Below, piece after piece: positions 1-6,703 of a stretch of DNA of 11,821 bases; the first letter of the stretch is position 1, and each line of letters opens with the position of its first letter. Location of the stretch: the NCBI GenBank assembly GCA_002424815.1, contig DILB01000010.1:1-11821 (forward strand), in the 5' to 3' direction. Made by a program: the position numbers and the translations under genes. The DNA comes from Caryophanales bacterium UBA5603. GTDB taxonomy: Bacteria; Bacillota_I; Bacilli_A; Izemoplasmatales; Hujiaoplasmataceae. The notes beneath the pieces were generated by a model. The model saw nothing but the letters and a program-made list of their open reading frames with translations, ran no database searches and was not told where the DNA came from.

Positions 1-186
1 CCATGTTTCACTTTCTTAGTATATGAAATCATTAAATTTGTTAAAGTTGTATCGGATTACAACGTACAGAAAGCTCTTGGTGATAGAGTCAGTTTGCAAG
101 AAGAAGCAATTGCCATTGCTAAGGCCCAACTGGAGGCAGAACAAAAAGCCAAGGCTGAAGAAGCCAACACACCCAAAAAAGAATAA
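1..186 (+). CDS. C-terminal end of an unrecognised protein with a hydrophobic segment and charged helical tail (5' end off window)
   Basis: Frame 1 is open from the window edge to a TAA stop at 184-186 and gives the last 61 residues of a protein. The visible part starts with a hydrophobic stretch (FTFLVYEIIKFVKVV). It continues as an Ala/Glu/Lys/Gln-rich helix (about residues 25-52) typical of a coiled coil, and ends in a polar KKE tail. The pattern resembles a membrane helix followed by a cytosolic coil, as at residues 74-125 of the next gene's product, but homology cannot be claimed from so little sequence. The next gene starts 51 nt downstream on the same strand with no U-tract terminator between, so co-transcription is likely. 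Function unknown. The frame is chosen over an overlapping +2 ORF (23-241) because that one is implausibly basic and runs through the next gene's ribosome binding site. Confidence 0.6.
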   Translation, partial: PCFTFLVYEIIKFVKVVSDYNVQKALGDRVSLQEEAIAIAKAQLEAEQKAKAEEANTPKKE

Positions 187-196
187 ATTAATGGAT

Positions 197-212
197 TTAT
201 CCTGTGGGATAA
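197..212 (+). other. Small intergenic hairpin between the partial gene and the ATPase gene
   Basis: TTATCC (197-202) and GGATAA (207-212) form a perfect 6-bp stem with the 4-nt loop TGTG, 26 nt ahead of the next start codon. No T-run follows, so it is not a convincing terminator. It could be an mRNA processing or stability element, or chance. Confidence 0.25.
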
Positions 213-237
213 TTCTATATAAAGGAGGAATCGAAAG

Positions 238-1884
238 ATGAATGAGTTTTCGCGCTATTATGTCGAACTTTTCACATATCTTTGGGAAGATTTCCTCTTT
301 TTTATTACTGAAGTAATTTGGAAAGGCATCTTTGTTAAAACATTCGATAATTTTCAATCATACTTCCAACTCCTTGGGGCTGAAGCTAGCACATTTACAC
401 CTGTATCTTGGATCATGGTTATCGTCACTTCGATTCTTAATTTAACCTTAGTTGTTTTTGTGATTGCTAAAATTGTTCTGTGGGTTAAAAAATATTTGTC
501 CTTTAGATCCATTGAAATTGAAAAAAATGATCTAATTGAAGAAATTGCCAGCCTTAATGATAAAGTTGTGAGTCTAGTTGATGAGAAAAATCAAATCCTG
601 GCGATGAAAGTTTCTCAATTAGGCATTAATGCGTCAACAGGTCAACCTTCAGAAAAGATTATTACGGCACCCTTGGGTGGACGCGGCTTTGTTCAACCGG
701 GTATGGGATACGCCTCAGGACCCGCTTCAGTTGTCGTTGGATCCTCTCGACCTGAAAGCACTTCACAACCTGAACGTCCAGATACCAATACTGGACCCTC
801 TCGCTTTGTCAAGTTGATTCAAGTTGATAAAGAATATGCAGGGAAAGATACGCATATTTACATGGAAGAAACTGATTTGATTGCACTGCCTGATTTAGTT
901 TCTCGGTTTGTTAATTTTGCAGCTTCAAATTTAAAACTTTACTATACACCGAAAATGATTTCATTATTCTTTGCGGGTTTGGCCTCTACGAAGGTTTTAA
1001 TCCTTGAAGGTATCTCAGGTACTGGTAAGACTTCTTTACCTTATGCGATGGCAAAATTCTTTAGAAACAATGCGAATATTATCTCGGTTCAGCCTTCTTG
1101 GCGTGACCGTGCTGAAATTTTAGGTTATCTCAACGAATTTACCAAACGTTTCAATGAAACAGAATTTTTAAAAGCAATTTATGAATCTTCTTATCGTAAA
1201 GATATCAATTTCATCGTCTTGGATGAAATGAACTTAGCTCGTATTGAATATTACTTTGCCGAATTTCTTTCTATCATGGAAATGCCGGATTCTTCAGAAT
1301 GGAAAATTGATTTAGTTCCCGATCCTAAAGGCAATGACCCAATAAAAGTTATAAATGGCAAGCTTCAAATACCTAACAATTTATGGTTTGTTGGAACCGC
1401 CAATAAAGACGATTCAACTTTTACCATCACCGATAAAGTTTATGACCGTGCCATTGCTTTAGAATTTGAAGCAAAAGGAGAATTCTTCCAAGCCCCAGAA
1501 ACTGAACCTGTAAGCATGTCTTATACTTATCTCAGCGAATTATTTGATGAAGCTTTCTATAAATACCCCGTCTCCAGAACTTTGATTGAAAAGTTCTCGG
1601 TTTTAGACAAATATGTTCAACAAAATTTCAAAATTGCTTTTGGTAACCGTATTATGGTTCAATTAGCCAAATTTATTCCTGTCTATGTTGCATGTGGAGG
1701 CACAGAAGAAGACGGATTGGATTATATCTTTGCTTACAAAATTTTGCGGAAGTTTGAAAGTTTGAATCTATCATTCTTAAGAAATGAAATGGATACACTT
1801 GTGATCCAAATCCAGAAAATTTTCGGTAAGAATGCATTTGGAGAATCAATCAAATTCATTCGAAATCTGCAGAAGATGCTCTAG
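238..1884 (+). CDS. Membrane-anchored McrB-like AAA+ ATPase
   Basis: This 548-residue protein has an AAA+ module at about 232-412. Walker A is GISGTGKT (258-265) and Walker B is FIVLDEMN (325-332, D329/E330). A sensor-1-like GTANKDD lies at 386-392 and an arginine-finger-like YDR at 402-404. The segment QPSWRDRAEILGYLN (285-299) is characteristic of McrB-type ATPases that partner DUF2357/McrC-like proteins. Unlike classical McrB, the N-terminus is not a DNA-reading domain. It has a hydrophobic amphipathic region (about 9-33), a clear transmembrane helix (about 57-82), a short coiled coil (about 90-125) and a Gly/Pro/Ser-rich linker (about 130-190). The ATPase therefore probably sits on the cytosolic face of the membrane. 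AAGGAGGA (222-229) supports the ATG. The TAG stop lies inside the ribosome binding site of the next gene, so the two are translationally coupled and probably act as one complex. Substrate unknown. Confidence 0.85.
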   Translation: MNEFSRYYVELFTYLWEDFLFFITEVIWKGIFVKTFDNFQSYFQLLGAEASTFTPVSWIMVIVTSILNLTLVVFVIAKIVLWVKKYLSFRSIEIEKNDLIEEIASLNDKVVSLVDEKNQILAMKVSQLGINASTGQPSEKIITAPLGGRGFVQPGMGYASGPASVVVGSSRPESTSQPERPDTNTGPSRFVKLIQVDKEYAGKDTHIYMEETDLIALPDLVSRFVNFAASNLKLYYTPKMISLFFAGLASTKVLILEGISGTGKTSLPYAMAKFFRNNANIISVQPSWRDRAEILGYLNEFTKRFNETEFLKAIYESSYRKDINFIVLDEMNLARIEYYFAEFLSIMEMPDSSEWKIDLVPDPKGNDPIKVINGKLQIPNNLWFVGTANKDDSTFTITDKVYDRAIALEFEAKGEFFQAPETEPVSMSYTYLSELFDEAFYKYPVSRTLIEKFSVLDKYVQQNFKIAFGNRIMVQLAKFIPVYVACGGTEEDGLDYIFAYKILRKFESLNLSFLRNEMDTLVIQIQKIFGKNAFGESIKFIRNLQKML

Positions 1885-1896
1885 GAGGTTTCGAAC

Positions 1897-3879
1897 ATGG
1901 ATGATTCAACAGCTAAAAAATATTTTAAGAAAATTAATACGACTTTTACCGGCGTTAATAAAACCGATGAATTTGCTAAAGTTTTTCTAAATCTTCTTAA
2001 AAGCGGGAACATGACCCTCTATCAAAAGGAACGTCGCGAGCGTCGAATTTTTGAAGACACTTGGATGAAAACGATGGAGGATGCCGTTCCCGTTATTGAT
2101 AAACTCACTCGTAATCCTAAAGAGAATATTAAGACCGAAAAAGAAGTTGTTCCCATTGAATTAGCAAGAAAAGTTGGTAAAGAATCGGTAAGACACTTAG
2201 CAACAAATACTCAAAATATTCGTTCGGTTGACAAAGAAGGATTAGTCAAACCAACGAAAATTTTAACAACTTATTATGAATCGGATTTAGGAACTTATGA
2301 AAATCGTTTTTTGAAGACTTTAGTTGATAAAATTTATTTATTTGTTGAAAAGCGTTATGATATCTTAGTTCGTAAAATGCATACAGAATATGTTAATGTA
2401 TTTAACGTTAAATCGGATACGAATTGGAATGGTGCGAATATCGATTTTGATTTAACGCTCAAAGTTCAAGAATCCTTGCCAGCCGATGAAATAGACATTA
2501 AAAACAAAGAAATGTTTGAAAGAATGACGGATTTAAGAACGAATTTGACAAATATTAAAATGTCAAACTTCATGCAAGCGATGAAAAGCTTTTTGCCAAT
2601 TACGCCACCCATTCAACGAACAAACATCATTTCTAAAAATACGGATTTCAAAACATGTTATTCTTTATGGACGATGATGGATTCAATCGACCAAATCGGT
2701 TTTGACGTTGAAGTCTATGAACGCGATACCATCTTTGAAGATGATTTTATCGAGGATGTCAATAATGCTTTAATGGTTTTCTTTGCGACCATTGCGGAAC
2801 ACCAAAAGGATGAATTTTCAATTGCTGAAGATAATCCTTATGAATTCCGTCAAGAAAAAAAACCGAAGATTGTTAAAAATATTCCTCAAGATATTTTACC
2901 AGAAGCCGGTCATATTCAATTAGGTTCAAATGTCTTAAATCAATTTTATCTTGACCAGATAAAACGTGCGAACTATTCTCGTTTCAAATCTTTAAAAGAA
3001 GCGGGAATGTCCATTCAAGAATCGATTGATATCGTCTTTGCTCAACTCAACAATATCACCAACGGCGTCTATGAAGACTACATCAAATCGACGTTTGAAA
3101 TTCATGAAGAAGAACGGTCTTTAGAAGAAAAAATTCTTGATCAAGAAGAAATCTTAAAAGTATACAAAATGGTTGAACAGCTCAAACGCGATGATTTGAA
3201 GCAGATTGCCACTAATAAGGCAATTGCCCTGCTTGAGATCCGAAATCTTAAGGATGATTTAAAAGATAAAATCGCTGCTGAAAAAGCTGAAGCTGAACGC
3301 ATTAGAGCTGAAAAAGAAGCGCTCGAAGAAAAAGAACGAATTGCTAAAGAGCTTGCAGAAATCGAAAAATTAATCAAAATACAACAAGCGCATCAAGTTC
3401 TTGAGTCGGCAGCACGTCGCCGCTACGAAAAACAAGCGAAAGAAACTCAGGTAGCCAAAGAAAAAGCGCTGTTAGCCAAACAAAAACTGAAAGAAAAAAT
3501 GGCTGAACAAACAGCCAAAGAAAAAGCGGCTCAAAAACTGAAAGAAGCCAAAGAAAAAGAACGACGTCTCGAACGTGAACGTTTAGAAAAACAACGCATT
3601 CGTCAACAAGAATTGCGAGAAGCCCGTTTAGAACAAGAACATGATCGCCTCAAAATTAACAATGATCCAACCTTACCTTTGAAAAAAATCAATATATCCA
3701 GTCCAGCAACACCGATAGCTAGTGAAAAACAACCGGTTAAAAAACCCGTGACGACCGGTAAAACCCCTGTTTCAAAAACGGATGTCAAAAAACCGGTCGT
3801 AACGAGCAAAACCTCAGGTGCAAAACCAAAAGTCACTAAAACGACATCAACGAATAAAAAACCAACACCTAAGTCATAG
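1897..3879 (+). CDS. DUF2357-like partner protein with long coiled coil and basic C-terminal tail
   Basis: 660 residues. The N-terminal part (about 45-145) looks like the DUF2357 family that accompanies McrB-type ATPases: a WMKTMEDAVPVIDKLTRNPK stretch (56-75), IVPIELA-type and SVRHLA motifs, then YYESDLGTYENRFLKTL (126-142). Residues 150-400 are mixed alpha/beta with no family I recognise. From about 400 to 590 there is a long Glu/Lys/Ala/Arg coiled coil resembling TolA-type stalks, with duplicated blocks. Residues about 590-660 are a Lys/Pro/Thr/Ser tail, strongly basic and probably disordered, with a repeated VKKPV-x-T-x-K-T unit at 614-623 and 630-639. I find no PD-(D/E)XK nuclease motif, which many DUF2357 proteins carry. 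AGGAGGT (1883-1889) overlaps the upstream stop, 7 nt before the ATG. A structural or adaptor partner of the ATPase is inferred; the biochemical role is unknown. Confidence 0.75.
   Translation: MDDSTAKKYFKKINTTFTGVNKTDEFAKVFLNLLKSGNMTLYQKERRERRIFEDTWMKTMEDAVPVIDKLTRNPKENIKTEKEVVPIELARKVGKESVRHLATNTQNIRSVDKEGLVKPTKILTTYYESDLGTYENRFLKTLVDKIYLFVEKRYDILVRKMHTEYVNVFNVKSDTNWNGANIDFDLTLKVQESLPADEIDIKNKEMFERMTDLRTNLTNIKMSNFMQAMKSFLPITPPIQRTNIISKNTDFKTCYSLWTMMDSIDQIGFDVEVYERDTIFEDDFIEDVNNALMVFFATIAEHQKDEFSIAEDNPYEFRQEKKPKIVKNIPQDILPEAGHIQLGSNVLNQFYLDQIKRANYSRFKSLKEAGMSIQESIDIVFAQLNNITNGVYEDYIKSTFEIHEEERSLEEKILDQEEILKVYKMVEQLKRDDLKQIATNKAIALLEIRNLKDDLKDKIAAEKAEAERIRAEKEALEEKERIAKELAEIEKLIKIQQAHQVLESAARRRYEKQAKETQVAKEKALLAKQKLKEKMAEQTAKEKAAQKLKEAKEKERRLERERLEKQRIRQQELREARLEQEHDRLKINNDPTLPLKKINISSPATPIASEKQPVKKPVTTGKTPVSKTDVKKPVVTSKTSGAKPKVTKTTSTNKKPTPKS
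3454..3546 (+). repeat. Imperfect internal duplication in the coiled-coil coding region
   Basis: The 15-mer GCCAAAGAAAAAGCG occurs at 3454-3468 and 3514-3528, 60 nt (20 codons) apart. The 15-mer CAAAAACTGAAAGAA occurs at 3481-3495 and 3532-3546, 51 nt apart. Together they encode two successive AKEKA...QKLKE blocks. Exact identity at nucleotide level suggests recent duplication or slippage within the stalk rather than only amino-acid bias. Confidence 0.6.
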
Positions 3880-3908
3880 AAACTGAATTTACATAAAACC
3901 CAAAAGCG

Positions 3909-3914
3909 AGGTGA
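3909..3914 (+). promoter_or_regulatory. Ribosome binding site that decides the start of the first TasA-like gene
   Basis: AGGTGA lies 5 nt before GTG at 3920-3922. A GTG at 3911 in the same frame overlaps this motif and therefore cannot use it. The start at 3920 gives a signal peptide beginning fMet-KNR, matching the MKNK start of the neighbouring paralogue. Confidence 0.65.
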
Positions 3915-3919
3915 GACTT

Positions 3920-4519
3920 GTGAAAAATCGCATGCTAATGTCGATTTTGGCACTTGTTAGTGCCGCGCTTTTGCTTGTCTTTGCGACCTTTGCTTGGTTA
4001 ACTGTCTCTCAAGAAGTTAATTTGGGGCCAACAACGATTAATGTTTTAGATATTGATGCTTCAGCTATATTAGAATACTCGACGGATGGCATTGATTATT
4101 TGCCCGTTGATCAAATCCTCATCCAAAATGCAGTCCCTGGCGATATTTTCTATTATCGACTCATTGTCAAAAATACCGGTGGCATTGATGTTTCAACTAA
4201 TATATTCTTATCTAGTTTCATTGATGGCGTTGTCAATCCTTTAGGATATTTGAGTTCTAATTCCTTACTGGATGGCGTTCTTTTGACCGCTTCCAACACG
4301 GATAATTCGTTTGTGGTCAATTCATCACTTTTAAGAAATATATTGATTGGCAGTGATCAATCAACCGCCAGAATTATGATTGCCAGTAATGTTACACTGA
4401 TTGTCGATGAAGAACAAACCATCTATTTCACCGTATCCATCTCGAATGCGATTGGTAATGATTTCCGAAATCTAGCTTTATCTATTGCACAAATTCAAGT
4501 TCAATTGGCTCAGGAGTAG
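3920..4519 (+). CDS. TasA/camelysin-like secreted protein with SipW-type signal peptide (first copy)
   Basis: 199 residues from the GTG at 3920; an in-frame GTG at 3911 would add three. The protein opens with KNR, then a hydrophobic segment (about 4-23) ending in ATFAWLT, the signature form of SipW-dependent signal peptides. The mature part is beta-rich and contains the element NAVPGDIFYYRLIVKNTGG, as in TasA, camelysin and other SipW-dependent matrix proteins, where a PGD turn is followed by a beta strand and an N-x-G loop. No cysteines and no cell-wall anchor are visible. It most likely forms or caps an extracellular fibre; camelysin-like protease activity (M73) is not supported by any motif seen. 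The stop is 8 nt before the second copy, and the signal peptidase gene is two genes downstream. Family assignment is by pattern recognition, not a search. Confidence 0.75.
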   Translation: MKNRMLMSILALVSAALLLVFATFAWLTVSQEVNLGPTTINVLDIDASAILEYSTDGIDYLPVDQILIQNAVPGDIFYYRLIVKNTGGIDVSTNIFLSSFIDGVVNPLGYLSSNSLLDGVLLTASNTDNSFVVNSSLLRNILIGSDQSTARIMIASNVTLIVDEEQTIYFTVSISNAIGNDFRNLALSIAQIQVQLAQE

Positions 4520-4527
4520 GTGATAAC

Positions 4528-5145
4528 ATGAAAAATAAATCGCTCTTGATTTCGATATCTTCCTTGATTATAACAATCGTTGCTTTGTCGATGATTGCGA
4601 TTACTTATGGTTGGTTTTCTAAACAAGTTACATTGACGAGTCAATATGTTTCAGTTGGTGAAATCGTTTATCTTAAATCAGGCGCATGGCTTGATACGGA
4701 AGAACCCATTGTACCGAGTAACGAACTCATCGCAGAATCCTTTATTCTAGATAATCAATCCAATATTTCATCGCAATTACGGATCAGGATTGAGTATACA
4801 TACTATGATAGTGTTGAAGATGAAATAGGCGAACTCATCACTTATACAGGCGTTGGCGACTATTTATTTGTCGATATGCCTTCTGAGTTTTTTTATTACG
4901 ACGATAATTTAGAAGACGAAATCCCTGGTTATTGGTATTTTTCAGCCACCGATTACGCCTTCCAAGCAAATTCCGGACCATTAACCATCTTATCTTCACT
5001 TTACTACGATGGAAATAAAACATCGATTGATTTTGCCTCCAAATCCGTCACTATTAAAATCACGATCCAAGTTAAACAAACCAACAATCTCGTTTGGAAC
5101 GATTTAACCACCTATGATTTTCAAACCGGGTACTTATTACCATAG
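4528..5145 (+). CDS. TasA/camelysin-like secreted protein with SipW-type signal peptide (second copy)
   Basis: 205 residues. MKNKSLL precedes a hydrophobic segment (about 5-27) ending AITYGWFSKQ, the same signal-peptide style as the upstream gene (ATFAWLTVSQ). The mature domain is beta-strand-rich and acidic, with many Tyr, Asp and Glu residues. It shares little linear sequence with the first copy beyond the N-terminus, so the two may be distinct subunits (for example major and minor) rather than redundant copies. No Cys, LPxTG or transmembrane anchor is seen after the signal peptide. AGGTGAT (4518-4524) overlaps the preceding TAG stop and implies coupled translation. The peptidase gene follows 37 nt after its stop. 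The role in a surface filament or biofilm matrix is inferred from family and context. Confidence 0.7.
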   Translation: MKNKSLLISISSLIITIVALSMIAITYGWFSKQVTLTSQYVSVGEIVYLKSGAWLDTEEPIVPSNELIAESFILDNQSNISSQLRIRIEYTYYDSVEDEIGELITYTGVGDYLFVDMPSEFFYYDDNLEDEIPGYWYFSATDYAFQANSGPLTILSSLYYDGNKTSIDFASKSVTIKITIQVKQTNNLVWNDLTTYDFQTGYLLP

Positions 5146-5182
5146 TATGATTTTTTAAATAATATCGATAAGGAGGAAACGG

Positions 5183-5836
5183 ATGAAAACGATTTTCAAT
5201 ATTCTTAAAAAAATCATCAATGTTCTTCCTTATTTCTTTTTTGCCATGGCACTGATTTTAATCATTCAAATTGTGATTTCACTTCGAAATGATCGAACAC
5301 CTGCAGTTTTTGGTTACAGCATTTTTTCCGTTGAAACACCTTCTATGGAACCAGAACTGATGACAGGCGATTTGGTTTTTGTAAAACTGGTTGATCCTCA
5401 TAGTTTAGAAGTCGATGACATCATAACCTTTCGACGTCCCGATAAACCAGAAATTATCATTACGCACCGTATCGTCAGTATCGATACATCGACGGATGTC
5501 TGGAAGTTCACAACTTTAGGTGACAATAATCATGGTTTAATCAATGATTGGGAAATCAATTTCTCTCAAACTTTTGTGATTGGCGAAGTCACAGGAAAAT
5601 CCGCATGGCTGGGTCAAGCATATAGTGGCATCATCAGTGGAGGAATTAATATCATCTACGGTGTTGCGATTGGTATCTTTATCTTGATTGGCATTGCTGA
5701 AGTTATCAACATCGTCAAAGAAATTAAACTCAGCCGTAATAAAGAATTGATAGAAGCGAAAGCTAAACTGGTTGAAGCAGAATTAGCAAAATTGCGAGAA
5801 TTAGAAACGAAACCAAACGATGAAAACCATCAGTGA
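5183..5836 (+). CDS. sipW: SipW-type (ER-type, Ser/His) signal peptidase I
   Basis: 217-residue membrane peptidase that should remove signal peptides outside the membrane. TM1 spans about 13-33. Box B is TPSMEP with nucleophile Ser54, followed by GDLVFVK (62-68). The general base position is ITHRIV with His95 instead of the Lys of ordinary bacterial type I enzymes, the hallmark of the SipW/archaeal/eukaryotic-ER subfamily. Asp114 sits in LGDNN. TM2 spans about 151-175. The C-terminus (about 176-210) is an unusual Ala/Glu/Lys/Leu helical extension predicted to be cytosolic. In Bacillus, SipW processes TasA and TapA; here the two adjacent TasA-like precursors are the obvious substrates. AAGGAGGA (5170-5177) supports the ATG. 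The TGA stop lies inside the terminator stem. The symbol is by subfamily; orthology to Bacillus sipW is not proven. Confidence 0.85.
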   Translation: MKTIFNILKKIINVLPYFFFAMALILIIQIVISLRNDRTPAVFGYSIFSVETPSMEPELMTGDLVFVKLVDPHSLEVDDIITFRRPDKPEIIITHRIVSIDTSTDVWKFTTLGDNNHGLINDWEINFSQTFVIGEVTGKSAWLGQAYSGIISGGINIIYGVAIGIFILIGIAEVINIVKEIKLSRNKELIEAKAKLVEAELAKLRELETKPNDENHQ

Positions 5837-5864
5837 AACCCCAGCAAGGGTTTCGCTTTTTATT
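5833..5864 (+). terminator. Intrinsic terminator of the ATPase/TasA/SipW gene run
   Basis: GAAACCC (5835-5841) and GGGTTTC (5848-5854) pair perfectly around a 6-nt loop. The stem is extended by a T5834-G5855 wobble and a G5833-C5856 pair, and is followed by TTTTTATTT. The stop codon of the peptidase gene is part of the stem. Confidence 0.85.
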
Positions 5865-5867
5865 TGC

Positions 5868-5896
5868 TTTAAAAAGTGACGTCGATAAGGTATAAT
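5868..5896 (+). promoter_or_regulatory. Sigma-A-type promoter of the yycJ-like/kinase operon
   Basis: A perfect -10 TATAAT lies at 5891-5896. A weak -35 TTTAAA at 5868-5873 is separated from it by 17 nt. The predicted start of transcription is near 5903, only about 12 nt before the ATG at 5915. It sits directly after the upstream terminator. Confidence 0.65.
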
Positions 5897-5903
5897 AATC
5901 AAC

Positions 5904-5909
5904 AGGTGA
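5904..5909 (+). promoter_or_regulatory. Ribosome binding site choosing ATG 5915 for the MBL-fold gene
   Basis: AGGTGA lies 5 nt before ATG 5915. The in-frame GTG at 5876 has no such site and lies upstream of the -10 box, so it would not be in the mRNA from the promoter seen here. Confidence 0.65.
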
Positions 5910-5914
5910 TATCA

Positions 5915-6703
5915 ATGCAATTTACGATTTTAGCTAGCGGATCAAAAGGCAACTGTACCTATCTCGAAATAGGTCAAAATATCTATCTTATTGACCTGGG
6001 AATCTCACTCAGGCAAGTACAATCAAGACTTGAAATCGTTCATAAAACTTTAACGCATCTTGAAGGGGTTTTTATCACCCATGAACATACGGATCATGTC
6101 AGCGGACTCGTCAGCGTTGTAAAAAAATTTAAACCACGCGTTTACATGACGGAAGGAACTTATAAAAATTTACCAAAGATGATTTTAACCGGATTAGATC
6201 CCAATTTAATTGAACTTATTAATTTTGACCAAATATTGATGCCAGATGGCTTTACCGTTCGGCCTTTTATGACCTATCACGACGCTTTAGAACCTTGTGG
6301 GTATAAATTCACAGAAGCAGGCAAAAGCCTCGTCTATATGACGGATTCGGGGTATTACCCCCAAAAACACTTTGACATCATTCGAAACGCTGATGCTTAC
6401 ATCGTTGAATCGAATCATGAACCCGAAATGTTACTCGAAAGCGATCGTCCTTGGTTATTAAAAAAACGTATTTTAGACGATCAAGGTCATTTATCGAATG
6501 AAGATAGCGCATTTTTATTGATTAACGTCATTGGGATTAATACTAAAACCATTATCTTAGCTCATCTTTCCGAAGAATGTAATACACCAGAGATGGCACT
6601 TTCTGTCTATCGAAGGGTCTTTGAAGAACAAGGTTTAATTTATGATGATTATAAGATTTTATATGCCATGCAGGATTATCCACTTCAGGAGGTAATATTA
6701 TGA
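5915..6703 (+). CDS. walJ: YycJ/WalJ-type metallo-beta-lactamase-fold hydrolase
   Basis: 262 residues from ATG 5915, close to the usual length of YycJ/WalJ (VicX), a cytosolic enzyme of the MBL fold with likely nuclease activity. The N-terminus MQFTILASGSKGNCTYLE and the following IDLG strand are typical. Metal ligands are in HEHTDH (56-61), with further candidates His122, Asp144 (YMTDSGY), His168 (ESNHEPEML), His182 (GHLSNEDS) and His217 (LAHLSEECN). The last two motifs are characteristic of this subfamily. In many Firmicutes walJ sits in the walRK operon; here it has its own promoter and a kinase partner instead, with no response regulator or histidine kinase in view. The TGA stop overlaps the next ATG by 4 nt. 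A nuclease/genome-maintenance role is from family knowledge, not from this sequence. Confidence 0.85.
   Translation: MQFTILASGSKGNCTYLEIGQNIYLIDLGISLRQVQSRLEIVHKTLTHLEGVFITHEHTDHVSGLVSVVKKFKPRVYMTEGTYKNLPKMILTGLDPNLIELINFDQILMPDGFTVRPFMTYHDALEPCGYKFTEAGKSLVYMTDSGYYPQKHFDIIRNADAYIVESNHEPEMLLESDRPWLLKKRILDDQGHLSNEDSAFLLINVIGINTKTIILAHLSEECNTPEMALSVYRRVFEEQGLIYDDYKILYAMQDYPLQEVIL

Noticed and set aside
23..241. Plus-strand ORF of 72 codons overlapping the partial first gene
   Set aside because: Very basic shadow composition that runs through the next gene's ribosome binding site; frame 1 gives a coherent helical protein end instead.
16..357. Minus-strand ORF of 113 codons
   Set aside because: It lies across the end of the partial gene, the ribosome binding site and the start of the ATPase gene; no ribosome binding site and no family resemblance.
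238..3879. Classical McrBC restriction system
   Set aside because: The ATPase lacks a DNA-binding N-terminus and has a membrane helix, and no McrC nuclease motif is visible in the partner. Remote resemblance is kept, the restriction function is not.
3603..3953. Minus-strand ORF of 116 codons
   Set aside because: Antisense shadow of the Lys/Pro-rich tail, which yields hydrophobic codons on the reverse strand.
3920..5145. Type IV pilin-like or LPxTG surface proteins
   Set aside because: No prepilin peptidase site with G/A-F-x4-E, no LPxTG and no C-terminal anchor; the signal peptides and adjacent SipW-type peptidase fit TasA-like proteins better.
5864..5869. TTGCTT as the -35 box for the promoter at 5891
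   Set aside because: The 21-nt spacer is too long; TTTAAA at 5868-5873 gives 17 nt.
5876..5914. N-terminal extension of the MBL-fold protein from GTG 5876
   Set aside because: It has no ribosome binding site, lies over and upstream of the promoter -10 box, and the family begins at the MQFTILASGS sequence.
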